A stretch of 64,000 nt of DNA, taken from Phyto melanocephala (Eukaryota; Arthropoda; Insecta; Diptera; Rhinophoridae). Shown here in pieces: positions 22,001-32,872 of the stretch. Under the pieces are notes generated by a model. It was not told the origin of the DNA. It did no database searches and saw nothing but the letters and a program-made list of their open reading frames with translations. The DNA lies in assembly GCA_941918925.1 (NCBI GenBank), contig OW799236.1:98596562-98660561 (forward strand), written 5' to 3'. The position numbers were made by a program, and so were the translations under genes. Positions within the stretch are counted from its first letter, which is position 1; each line of letters starts with the position of its first letter.

Positions 22001-25000
22001 GATTGTTGTCCCCAACGATACTATTTTAAAAGAAATCTGATATTGTTATTAATGTAATTATACCATTCACAGTGAGTGAAAGGGTATATACAGGTTTGTC
22101 ATTCCGTGTGAAATTTCTACAATATTCATTTTCGACCCCATAAAGTATATGTATATTTTCTGAAAGCTTATGAATAGGGGAGTCGATTAGGCATTATCCG
22201 TCTGTCCGTGTATATGTTGAAATCAACTTTTTGAAATCCCCCGTCATCGCCATGAATATTCGGAAGCATATCAGAATTAAATATAACCATAATCGCCCTA
22301 AAACTTTCTGAGATATGAGTAAATAAACGCGACTGCCTCTGTTTTTTCCAGCACTGGGATAATTTATAGACACGGTTGTTACTATTTATAGATTTGGTAT
22401 GCCTCTGAAATTGATTATGTATTGATCATATTTGATAATTTTTGGACAAAATGGTCACTAATCGGCAAAGTTATAGGCAAAAATTATTTGAAAAATATAT
22501 ATATTTTTTTTAAATATATCAAATTTATTCAAAGTCCTAATAAACACGCTTAAAACAACAAACAAATTATAAGCACCAAAGTTTAACTGCTTCGATGTTT
22601 TTTCAAAAATTTACAAAAGGAAATAGATGTTTTTCAGTTTCTATACAACCAAGAGAGCCAATATGGGGATCAAATGAAATAGGTTGAGTATTAAAATTTA
22701 ATCAGATATGAAAAGAAAAAAACTTCAAAATGGCGTCCTATATTAAATGGCAAATATATGAGTCAAATATAGTAGTTACGGCTTTGTTCTCTTTAACCTT
22801 TACAGTAATGGTATCAAATAATAGGGCTTAACCATTACAATGTAAGTAAACTAATAAAAACAAGTAAGAGCGCTATATTCGGCCGTGCCGAATCTTATAT
22901 ACCCTTCACAACGTGTAGTCATGAAATAACAGTAGTTTGTGTCACCATTCATCCCATATCAAATACGTACATACATATATAAAAACATCCCATTGTAAAA
23001 TTATAAATTCACGTATGTATGTTAAAAAAACGAAAAAAAAAAAAAAAAATTAAAAAAAAAATTTAAAAAAAAATTAAAAAAAAATAATTTAAAAAAAAAA
23101 ATTAAAAAAAAAATTATTATATATAATTATAATTATTATATATAAAACAAAAAAAAAAATTTTAAAAAAAAATTTAAAAAAAAATAATAAAAATATAAAT
23201 AATATATTAATAAAAAATAAAAATAAAAAAAAATTAAAAAAATTTTTTTTGGCTCAGCTGGGATTCGATGCCACGTTTTCTCTAACCAGTATACACGTTT
23301 GTATGTATGTATGTTGTTGTTGTAATGTTGTTTTTGTGAAAAAAAAATCGAGGTGGTCGTGGGTTTTTGCTCATATCTCAGTTGTTTATGTACCGATGTT
23401 TCTGATTTTCAATAGCGATCTACTCCCGGGTCCAAGCGATGTCGGGGGGCTTCAAAAAGTTGATTTCAACATACACACGGACAGACGGTCAGACGGACAG
23501 ACTGACAGAGCTTAATGGACTTCCCTATTCATAAGCTTTCAGAAAATATATACTTTATGGGGTCGGAAATCAAAATTGTAGAAATTTCACACGGAATGAC
23601 AAACCTATATATACCCTTTTTCACTGTGTGAAGGGTATAATAAAATATGACGTTTGAAACAAAATGGCGGAATAAATTTTTAATCCCCACAATATGGGTA
23701 CCCAATGAAAGGGCTTGACTAGTAAAACACAGTAACTATGTAAGAATTCAAAAACAAAGATGGCGTCGAAAATAATAAAGAAAATGGTGTATTACATGAA
23801 ATCTAAAATCTAGACTTAGCTACAATGTGGTATTTATTATTTGTATACGGTGAAAGATATTATCATATTTCGCGCTCTTTAATTATTTCCTTAATTTTCC
23901 GCCTTCTGTAGTGTGCGTACATGCATTTTTTCTTATCAACCTTTTTATAAATTCTCTTATATATTTATTTTTTTGTTCTGTGAGAAATCGTATACATATT
24001 CTTTAGCAATAAAAAGTATGTATGTATGTTCATCTAGGTATTTTTAATTTACCAAAAACATTAATTTTATTTAAAAAACAGACAAACATTCTAAAAATTC
24101 GTTCACTATATACACTACCATCAAGATTTTCAAAAAAAAAATTTCACAGGTGTTTTAAAATCTTATAACTATAGATACCTATGGAGGCAAAATATTTTTC
24201 TATGTATGTACATATTTTACAGACTATTATGTACCTTTGTGTATGAAAAATATGTATGTACATACATATGTGTATATCGAGTTTGCAGTCCTTGTCTACA
24301 TAAATTATAAGTTAGAAAAATCCCTAACATATTAATTTAATAATTTTGTTTTGCAGGATGTTTCGGGTCAAGTTGTTTTGATCACCGGCGGCGGAGGGGG
24401 AGTAGGACGTCTAATAGCCCTTAATTTCGCGAAATTAAATGCTCGCGTTGTAATATGGGATATAAATCAAGAAGGTAAAATATTAATTAATATATTAAGT
24501 TCATGCTACAAGTTACATTTACAGATATTTTTTCAATGAGCATTAAAACCATTCATACCATTCGCTCAGTATTCGTTGCTTTTGCGAAGCAATACATGTT
24601 ATTCGTCACACTCCATTATTGTGAATCATGTCATGCATTGCTTTACTAAATTGATGTGCTATATTGTCAACAAAAGGCTCTCATTTTGAGATTGTTTTCA
24701 GAGACATAAAATAGACCAATCAAACCGTTCTCTGGCAAGAATTGATAACCGTATTATATTTAAAGATAACTTATTTGTTATATTAATGTTATGAGTATTT
24801 ACTAGGGTGATCGATTATTCGACTTTTTTAAGAAACCGGTTTTCAAATAGTTTGAAATTTAAAATTAAAAAAAAACGGTTGCTATTTTGAAAATTGAGAA
24901 AAAACCGGTTAACCGGTTCGAATATATCAAATATATTTTAAGAAAAAATTAATAAAAGATTATAATTAAATTTATACATAAATATGAAATTTTTACAATT

Positions 25001-27786
25001 TATATACGTTTGGCTGCACAATTACGCAATAACTGACATGAATGCTGTTGACTTATTTGGTTTTAATTAGTGAATTTAAAGACAAAAGGTACTCTTTGCA
25101 AGTAAAATAAATAAATACAACTAATTAATACATAAATAAAAAAGACTTTTTATAAGGCTGTTCTTTTATTAATTTTTTTTTTCTCCTTCTGTACAATTTT
25201 AAAATGTTAAATAGATCTTCGAAACTAATATGCACTAACGTATTTTGTTTGAAATTATTTCTGTAATTTAAAATACATTTTAAAGACTAGGGAAAAAATC
25301 TTTAAAATTTAATTTTAAAAAGCCTTTCTTATACCCCTGACATACATACAAATATTGGCATAAACTAGTTTGTTCGATGGTTCAATTGAAATTTAAGTTG
25401 ACAGACACTCAATGTCATTATTTGAAATAAGGATCTGGAAGTAGATTATTGGCTTTTCTTTATTGTAACTACACTTTTTACCTAAAAGTAATCGAGCAGC
25501 TAAGTTTATGCTTCAATTACCTTTAACCTTCAACGTAAGACTTATATCGTATAAAAAAATATTATTAAAGATCAATTATTTTTCTTATTTTACATTTGTT
25601 TTTTGAAGAACAAATAAATTTCTTACAATATTATGGAATAGAATAGTTAATAGTTTTTATTTTCTGACTTTGAAAACTTTTTGCGTATTAAATATACTAT
25701 GGTACGGTTGGTTACAAAGATATATGAAAATAAACTTAAAAAAAAAACCGGCTTTTTCGGATAAAAAAACCGGTGTATTCGATATTCGAAAAATCAACAT
25801 TTAGAAAAACCGCCAGCTGTAAGGGGGAAAAAACGGGGTTTCCACGCGTTGTAAAACAGAGTCGATGACCCTAGTATTCACATCAAACATAAAAAATACT
25901 GATCAATGAGTACTGATGACGAAACCTTTGCTTATTTCGAAAAGTGTTCGGAAAATAAATTTGTTCAGTGCTTTTTTTAATTTATCACAAATAAATAAAA
26001 TTTCTTCTTTAAACTAAATTTAGGTCAAATAATTTAAAAAAATTTTGTCTGTAATTAAATATGTATGTATATTGTTAGCTTTTTATCGGTTTGGGACATA
26101 CATATAACAAAAAGTCGGAACTAACAATAACGGCAAGTTTCCTCAAAAAGAATAAATGTGATTTTCACGATCGATATCGACATACCTATGTATATTATTG
26201 TTTAAAGGAAAATACACAATATTGGTTAAGGATGCATGCAGAATGCACAATTCATCCGAATATATATTTTTTGTGAATAATAAGTAATAATTCAAGTTTT
26301 TCTGCTAAATTGAATGCTAATTTCCATAACTGGTTCTTATTTTTAAAAATTTCAGTCCCATTCTTTGTTTTAATTCACCCCAAAGATTTTCGATGGGGTT
26401 AAGTTCAAAGATTGACTTGGACAGTCAAGAAGGGATAACTGATTGTCTTGGAAGCAATACTTTACCAACTTATAAGTATGCTTTGAATCGTTATCCTGCT
26501 GGAATGTCCATGTAAGAGGAATACTTTCCTTAGCAAAAGACATCCTATTTTCCAAGATATCCTTGTAGTGGATTATGGTCATAGTGCCGGTATCGAACCG
26601 ACACCATACCACGAGAAACATCCCCAGACCATAATAACTATCCAGAAAATTTCTTTCGAATAAAGTAAATTTCATTTCAATTTAAAAAATTCATTTTTGT
26701 TTTATTCCATTTCAAAGTTCCTATACCTCTCTTATGTATGTACATCAATATAAATACATACAAAACTTAGTTTACTTAAAGTCTTTTGCAATACTAATTT
26801 TAAACATAATTTTAATTGTTTGTTTTTTTTTTTAAGTAAAAATCAATATTTATGAATACGTTAAGCGTAAATGGTGTATTTAATTATCACTTGGTTTATT
26901 TAGATTTTTATGTATTTTTCATTTTACAGTTAATTTACAGTAGATAATTGTTTAACACACAAACTAATGAATTCAAACTTATTTGTAATTTATGTCGATT
27001 TCAGCACTCAAAACTACCATAAATCTGTTATCTCTGAGTGATTATCACAATTGCAAGGGTTACGTTGTTGACATTTCAAACCGTGACGAGGTATATGAGA
27101 GGGCAGCACAAACAGTCAACGAAGTTGGTCATGTCGATATTTTGGTCAATAACGCCGGTATTGTGTGTTGTAAACCATTTTGGGATCTTCCAGATCGCGT
27201 CATCCAAAGTACATACAATATCAATATTATTTCACACTACTGGACTGTAAAGGCCTTCCTGCCACACATGATGCGCAATAATAGTGGTCACATTGTTACT
27301 GTTGGCTCAGTGACTGGAATGTTGGGCACTTATGGCTGCTCCGATTATAGTGCTACTAAGTATGCATGTATTGGATTTCACGAGAGTCTTTTTACCGATC
27401 TCAGGACTCATGGCTATGATAGAATTAATTTGACATTAATTTGTCCATATTACATCAACACGGGAATGTTTTCTGGTGTCAAACCCCGAATGTTTCCGAT
27501 GCTGGAGCCTCAATATGTGGCTGACCAAATAATATCAGCCGTTCGCAAGAACGAAACATGGTGTGTATTGCCAAACGCAATACGAACATTGACACCTCTA
27601 AAATGGTAATTCCCTTTGATAATATTTTACACAAAAAAAAATATAATAAAATCAAAAAATTTCTTTTTTAAATTTAAAATTAGTTTATTACCTGCAAAAA
27701 TGTGCTGGGAACTAATGTCACGGGTTATTCGTGGACCCGAATCGATGATGATGTTTCAAGGGCGTGGTCGTGTAGCAGCAGGATAA
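16025..27786 (+). CDS. Short-chain dehydrogenase, SDR16C / 17-beta-HSD11-like (4 exons)
   Basis: Exons: 16025-16186, 24357-24474, 27005-27605, 27684-27786, all with GT-AG borders and matching phases, giving 327 aa. Family members oxidise or reduce retinoids, steroids or other lipid alcohols with NAD(P) at the ER or lipid droplets. A hydrophobic N-terminal segment (about residues 17-45) would anchor it. The Rossmann motif TGGGGGVG is at 64-71, NNAG at 142-145, and the catalytic Ser195, Tyr208 and Lys212 (YSATK) have the usual 13- and 4-residue spacing. The C-terminus ends [13 protein letters not shown], as in relatives. Start choice: ATG 16025 is the first in frame, but ATG 16037 has the better fly context (gccaacatg). 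Intron 1 is 8.2 kb and holds families A and B; intron 2 (2.5 kb) holds hAT-like and Tc1 remnants. Length and motifs indicate a functional gene; the substrate cannot be told from the sequence. Confidence 0.92.
16187..17310. other. Intron 1 of the dehydrogenase gene, proximal part
   Basis: AT-rich sequence without a recognisable element. Open frames on the minus strand (16213-16428, 16670-16864) resemble no family I know. Confidence 0.45.
17311..18952 (-). repeat. Family A repeat, copy A5 (full length, reverse)
   Basis: It starts atatacccaccaccaaaaaa and ends gggtataaaaaattcggcac then agccgaatatagtgctctta cttgt, i.e. a complete family A copy in reverse. A 417-bp MITE (17634-18050) is inserted in it. 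Without the MITE it is about 1.2 kb. Confidence 0.85.
17634..18050. mobile_element. MITE with 28-bp perfect inverted repeats
   Basis: The ends GGCCGACTTCCTAAACGCAA (17634 onward) and the exact 28-bp reverse complement at 18023-18050 bound a 417-bp insert. The trinucleotide ATT flanks both sides (17631-17633, 18051-18053), consistent with a 3-bp target duplication. The interior has no coding frame but repeats atgcatac and tgcaatgca motifs. Superfamily is uncertain. Confidence 0.85.
18953..19427. other. Intronic AT-rich stretch
   Basis: Nothing was recognised between family A copy A5 and family B copy B1. Confidence 0.4.
19428..20968 (+). repeat. Family B repeat, copy B1 with doubled arms
   Basis: The left arm (hairpin module acaagtaaaagcgctatatt, tatacccttcacaacgtg) is present twice (19428 and 19654, period 226 bp). 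After a long A/T tract the right arm (gcctcagctgggattcgatg to gtgtgaagggtata) is present twice (20021 and 20557, period 536 bp). The order is left-left-right-right. Frames of 98 and 134 codons inside the right arms are repeat-encoded and recur in every B copy. Confidence 0.85.
20969..21488. other. Intronic stretch with a small family A fragment
   Basis: A degraded family A piece (gataaagcgttatatgtgag to cgcgtgtcacctt) lies near 21070-21140. The remainder is unassigned. A minus-strand poly(A)-like signal (AATAAA, near 21298-21293) lies downstream of the candidate exon at 21489-21700. Confidence 0.4.
21489..21700 (-). other. Possible Ser/Asn-rich terminal exon
   Basis: After an acceptor-like ttctcttcag (minus strand) a 69-codon frame rich in Asn, Ser and Thr reads for example [20 protein letters not shown] and [20 protein letters not shown] before TAA at 21491-21489. 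The frame begins two bases into the exon. It lies antisense in the dehydrogenase intron. The low-complexity composition means it could be a decayed CAA/GTT repeat rather than a gene. Confidence 0.2.
22059..22330 (-). repeat. Family B repeat fragment, copy B2 (diverged)
   Basis: Reverse-oriented right arm: taccattcacagtgagtgaa, then ttccgtgtgaaatttctaca and gaccccataaagtatatg, fading after about 22330. No left arm is visible. Confidence 0.65.
22331..22858. other. Intronic AT-rich stretch
   Basis: No features were recognised. Confidence 0.4.
22859..23640 (+). repeat. Family B repeat, copy B3 (complete)
   Basis: Left hairpin module (caagtaagagcgctatattc), tatacccttcacaacgtgta, a ~200-bp A/T tract, then ggctcagctgggattcgatg to gtgtgaagggtataa. 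At 782 bp this is a clean single-unit copy and a good reference for the family. Confidence 0.85.
23641..24356. other. End of dehydrogenase intron 1
   Basis: AT-rich intron sequence ending in the acceptor ttttgttttgcag before exon 2. Nothing else was recognised. Confidence 0.45.
24802..25872. mobile_element. hAT-like non-autonomous element
   Basis: The ends ctagggtgatcga and tcgatgaccct are inverted with one mismatch. Near-identical 8-bp flanks AGTATTTA (24794-24801) and AGTATTCA (25873-25880) suggest an 8-bp target duplication, typical of hAT. Subterminal aaccggtt-type repeats occur near both ends (24835-24920, 25740-25775). No transposase frame was found. Confidence 0.6.
25873..26280. other. 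Intron 2 stretch without recognised features
   Basis: AT-rich sequence; an open frame near 26091-26276 has no recognisable similarity. Confidence 0.4.
26340..26675 (-). pseudogene. Tc1-type transposase C-terminal remnant
   Basis: The minus strand encodes a degraded catalytic domain: [20 protein letters not shown] (second catalytic Asp region) and [15 protein letters not shown], a decayed version of the usual SPDLNPIE block. The catalytic Glu is lost. Upstream domains and terminal repeats were not found. It lies in intron 2 of the dehydrogenase gene. Confidence 0.8.
26676..27004. other. End of dehydrogenase intron 2
   Basis: AT-rich intron sequence ending in atgtcgatttcag before exon 3. Confidence 0.45.
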
Positions 27787-27871
27787 TTTTTTTTTTTATT
27801 ATTTAATATATGTATGTATTTAGTTTTTAATTTTATGCAATGTACAAAAATTAACTTTTCATTACTTAATA

Positions 27872-27877
27872 AATAAA
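27872..27877 (+). terminator. Poly(A) signal of the dehydrogenase gene
   Basis: AATAAA lies 86 bp after the stop codon, in the right place for a short 3' UTR. Confidence 0.55.
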
Positions 27878-28105
27878 AGCATGTATGAATGTGTGTTCTA
27901 CGTATATTTAATTAGTAGCTAACCAGTGACACCTCGTTACCCCTACCAGGATTTTTTTATAAAAACCTATTAAATTTTAATTTTTTAATGAAGCGATTTT
28001 TAAATTCAGTTTATTGATATTTTATTTGATTTTAGTGTTTTAAAATTCAGTTAAGGTCTCATTAAAAATTTTTAAACTTTCCCACATTGCGTGAATAATG
28101 AAAAA
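27878..28105. other. Short intergenic stretch
   Basis: Nothing was recognised. Confidence 0.4.
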
Positions 28106-29489
28106 ACAAGTAAGAGTGCTATATTTGGTCATGCCGAATCTTATATACCTTTCACAACGTGTAGTCACGCAATAACAATTGTATTACTATTCATCTCATA
28201 AATATGAAATACGTACATACATGTATGTTTCATTATCTTTACAATGACTTTATCCGCTTAAAAACTTCCCATTGCAAAATTATAAATTGAGTTTTTGTAG
28301 GTGTTAAAAAAAAAACAAAAAAATAAAAACAAAAATAAATAAAAACAAAAAAAAAATAAAAAAAAAATAAAAAAAAAAATAATAAAAATAAATAAAAATA
28401 AAATAAAAAATATATGTAAATAAAAAATACAGTAGACTCGCGGTAACGTGAACTATTAAAAGCTGAGCGTGTTCACGTTTGCGAAGTTGTTCATGTTGAC
28501 GAAGGTGTAACTCTCTAAAATTTCCAAATAAATAAGACATGTGATTTAACTCAAATTCATATATATTTTTTTTATTTCGGATTGTTATGTACATACATAC
28601 TTATGTGTTGTTAAGAAAAAAGTATGTTAAAATTAATTTAAAAAATGTGATACCCTTTTTTATTTATCTTTTAAATTTTTATTGCTGAACAAATTCTTTC
28701 TCTCAAAAAAGCTAATGGGATATCTTCGCAATCTTCTTCATCTCCTAAAGAGCTAAAAATTTTCAGCCAGCATTTTTTTATTGTTTTCTTTTCAAGACGT
28801 TGCTAAGTTGAATTTAAATAGCCAAAAGCGCCCATTAATAGCTAAACCAATTTTCAAAAATGGCAGCTGTCTTCCATTACGATTTGAAGCAATTGTAGTC
28901 CACAGTAGATTCAAATTTTCTAAAAGAGCGAGGATTTTTTGCCTTCCAATCATAAGAAGTTTAACTTAAGAATTTTGGTAGTTTTTTGTGACATTTTTCA
29001 CGAAAAACTTTAGATTATATCATGCTAAATCAGCAACGCGCACTTTACTAAACCTGAGCAATCATTTACGGGGATACCCCTTTTTATGAAAACGGTTTGG
29101 ATAACCGACAAATTTGTTCACGTTACAAGGCTTTCTCACTGTGTTCACGCTTTAGAGTAGTCAGCGTAAATGGTCATCTTATCCTTCATCTTAACTGGGA
29201 TTCGAACCTACGTTCATCTAGGTGGGCTAGGTTTTTTGATCATATCTTAGTTGTTTGTAGAGCGATTTTTCTGATTTTTAATACCAATCTGCTCCCGAAT
29301 ATTTCTGATATTAGTATCTTACACGGGTCTTGAAAATGTCTGGGGGCTTTAAGAAGTTGATTTCAACATACACACGGACAGAAGGACAATGGTTAATTTA
29401 CTCCCCTATTACAAGCTTTCAGAAAATATATACTTTATGAATGACAAACCTATATACATATACCCTTACACTCACTGTGAAGATATAAA
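28106..29489 (+). repeat. Family B repeat, copy B4 (diverged, split by Tigger)
   Basis: Left arm 28106-28429 (caagtaagagtgctatattt, tatacctttcacaacgtgta) and right arm about 29142-29489 (aactgggattcgaacctacg to tcactgtgaagatata) flank a 712-bp pogo-like insert in the A/T tract. This older copy keeps a perfect tRNA B-box (GGTTCGAATCC on the minus strand, 29208-29198). Confidence 0.75.
28430..29141 (-). mobile_element. Tigger/pogo-type DNA transposon remnant
   Basis: The left end cagtagactcgcggtaacgt and the right end gttcacgttacaaggctttc then tcactg are imperfect inverted repeats starting CAGT, preceded by TA. The minus strand around 28960-28830 encodes AKNPRSFRKFESTVDYNCFK, then a stop, then WKTAAIFENW, matching the core of Tigger-type transposases between the first two catalytic Asp blocks. 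It carries multiple stops. Confidence 0.7.
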
Positions 29490-29667
29490 AAAGGAAATAC
29501 ACTGCCTTATCCATTAAAAATATTTTATAAATTAGGCCGTAATGTTTTTGTTTTATTTTTTTTTTTGGGAACATTTTTGTAACCTTGTTTTATTTTATAT
29601 TTATATAAGAAATTGTTATAACAGGTTTTTATGTAAGCCAATATAAAACGAATCGATTTGGAATCGA

Positions 29668-30347
29668 ACGAGTAAAAGCACTATGTTCGGTGTGCAGAAT
29701 TTTTTATACCCACCATATTTATGTACATTTAAAGCTAAAATTTATTTATTTTTTGCTATTAACAGTAAACTCTATAAAATAATTTCTTTACACTACAATA
29801 TGTATCACATTCTTTGCATAACTTCGATATGCTAGTAAAATATTTTCGTAAATTTAGTCTTTCAATGAAAGTGGGCGTTAAAATAGGCGTGTCAATATAT
29901 TTTCTGCTAATAACTACAACTCAGATGTTTTAATAGTCATTTATATTTCCAAAAACTTTGTCCATAGAGAAACTATATCAATTTAAGATAAAGCGTTATA
30001 TGGGAGGTAGGCGTTAAAGGCGTGTCATTTTCTGTCATAACAATGACTAGAAAGCTATATGTACGAAATTTCATCATCATACCTCTAGTTTTGCCGGTTT
30101 TTTGAGCTTTTAAATTTCATTAATAGTAGATTACATGAAAAGTGAGCTTTATAGTAGGCGTGTCGAAGTAGTTTCTACTAATAAATTCAACTTAGATATT
30201 TCAATATAGTCCTTTATTCTTCCAAAATATTTATTCATAGAGAAATTATATGAATTTGAAATACTGCGTTATATGGGAGGTGGGCGTAAAAGTGGGCGTG
30301 TCACATTTATTTTCTGTTAGTACAAAGCCTTTGTCCAAAAAGCAATG
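29668..30347 (+). repeat. Family A repeat, copy A6 (3'-truncated)
   Basis: It starts acgagtaaaagcactatgtt and ttttttatacccaccatatt, runs through the internal units, and stops near agcaatg without the ggtgggtata end. Confidence 0.75.
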
Positions 30348-30379
30348 GCCTTAGTATTTTGACTTTCTTTTCTACATTT

Positions 30380-32430
30380 CTACATTTAAATTCTCAAGAC
30401 GTTTTTTACACACAGGTTCTAGAAATAAATAAAAATAACTTGCAAATAGAAATAGAATTGTAATTTATATATTTATAGTTGATTTTTATATTTTCAGATT
30501 TTTTAAAATAAATCAATCATGCTTTTTCAGCTGTCCCTATCGTAGTTATCATCAGTTGAGTATATAATTTAAAGTAACATTATTTGTCCATGGACATACA
30601 TATATTAGTAAAGTTAATTTTTAACACTTCTGCTTGCTTACCTGTTCATTCAAAATTGTACAGAACGTCTAAAAAATTTATATGAAGTGGCAATTTGAGA
30701 CATTCATATTTTGGATCACTTGGTTTTCTTAATGAAATATGTAAGTATACATTCATATTTGAATAATCTAGAAATAAAGAAATTTATATACAGGTATACA
30801 CCAAGTGTTGTTGTTGAAGTAGATAAGTACCAGGCATCTATGTGGTAAAATTACTTACCTTTACAATTCCTGAAGACATTTTTTTTACACACAGGATCTG
30901 AAAGTATATTATAAATATTTTTTATATAAAGAGAAGATATTTATATAGCTATAGATATTTTTAAAAATTTCAGATTATTAAATATGATAAATCAATCATG
31001 CTTTTCAGCTGTCCCTATCGTAGTTATCATCAGTTGAGTATATAATTTAAAGTAACATTATTTGTCCAGGACATACATATATTAGTAAAGTTAATTTTTA
31101 ACACTTCTGCTTGCTTACCTGTTCATTCAAAATTGTACTGAAGGCCTGAAAAATGTATATAAAGCGGCAATCTGAGACATCCATTTTTTTCGTCCACTTG
31201 CTTTTCTTAATGAAATATGTAAGTATACATTCATAATTTAAAAACTAAAAATAAAGAAAATTATATACAGGTATTTATATACCACATGTCGTTGGTTAAG
31301 TAAATAATTACTTACCTTAACAATTCCCGAAAATGTTTTTTTACACACAGGATCTGAAAGTATATTATTTTTTTAATACAAACAGAATATATTCATATAT
31401 GTAGCTATATATATTATTAATAATTTCAGAGTATTAAATGTGATAAATCAATCATGCTTTTTCAGCTGTCCCTATCGCTGTTATCATCAGTTGAGTATAT
31501 AATTTAAAGTAACATTATTTGTCCAGGACATACATATATTAGTAAAGTTAATTTTTAACACTTCTGCTTGCTTACCTGTTCATTCAAAATTGTAGTACTG
31601 AAGGCCTGAAAAATGTATATAAAGCGGCAATCTGAGACATCCATTTTTTCGTCCACTTGCTTTTCTTAATGAAATATGTAAGTATACATTCATAATTTAA
31701 AAACTAAAAATAGAGAAAATTATATACAGGTATTTAAATACCACGTGTCGTTGTTGAAGTAAATAATTACTTACCTTTGCAATTCCCGAAAATGTTTTTT
31801 TACACACAGGATCTGAAAGTATATTATTATTTTTTTAATACAAACAGAAGATATTCATATATGTAGCTATATAATTAATAATTTCAGAGTATTAAATGAT
31901 AAATCAATCATGCTTTTTCAGCTGTCCCTATCGCAGTTATCATCAGTTGAGTATATAATTTAAAGTAACATTATTTGTCCAGGACATACATATATTAGTA
32001 AAATTAATTTTTAACACTTCTGCTTGCTAACCTGTTCATTCAAAATTGTACCGAGGGCCTGAAAAATGTATATAAAGCGGCAATCTGAGACATTAATTTT
32101 TTTCGTCCACTGGCTTTTCTTAATGAAATATGTAAGTATACATTCATAATTTAAAAACTAAAAATAAAGAAAATTATATACAGGTATTTATATACCACGT
32201 GTCGTTGGTTAAGTAAATAATTACTTACCTTTGCAATTCGCGAAAATGTTTTTTACACACAGGATCTGAAAGTATATTATTATTTTTTTAATACAAACAG
32301 AAGATATTCATATATGTAGCTATATATATTATTAATAATTTCAGATTATTTAATATGATAAATCAATCATGCTTTTTCAGCTGTCCCTATCGTAGTTATC
32401 ATCAGTTGAGTATATAATTTAAAGTAACAA
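30380..32430. repeat. Tandem array of ~457-bp units
   Basis: Four full units and a partial one repeat head to tail. The marker cagctgtccctatcg occurs at 30528, 31006, 31463, 31919 and 32378 (spacings 478, 457, 456, 459). Units 2-4 are nearly identical; the first and last are more diverged. Each unit contains consensus-like splice signals on the minus strand. It lies between the dehydrogenase and ATPase genes. Confidence 0.9.
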
Positions 32431-32872
32431 TACTACCATGTTTGTTTTGAAAATATATGTTCAGTTATTTTCACAAGTATATCTTTAAATCCCCTATAAT
32501 GACAATTAATTTTATTTAAAATAACGAAATTACCTTGACTGATAAGTAACTTCAAACGTGGTAAAATCTACAAATCTATCCAAGTTGTACTTAATATTAA
32601 TTAAATGTACCCACAACGTGTAGATTCAAAATGTAGTCTTGTGAAAGTATTGAGTATTTGAGTACTCAATACCGAATATCTTTTTTTGTTGTTTCCCACT
32701 ACTTTCAAGTTAGTATTTTGAAGCTTTTAAATATGCCAATCAAATTCATATACATATGTGTAAATATATAAGGGATTACTAAAAATTCAAGTTTCTTTTT
32801 AAAAGAATCCTGCGTATTATACTAATACAATAAATATAAATGTTTTAATCATTATTAAACAATCACGCTAAC
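32431..32872. other. AT-rich intergenic stretch
   Basis: No features were recognised. Confidence 0.4.

Noticed and set aside
28304..28594. Phe-rich 96-codon minus-strand frame
   Set aside because: It is the antisense of the A/T tract of copy B4 and the Tigger end.
30380..32430. CRISPR-like array
   Set aside because: Units are ~457 bp with no short repeat-spacer alternation, and the genome is eukaryotic.
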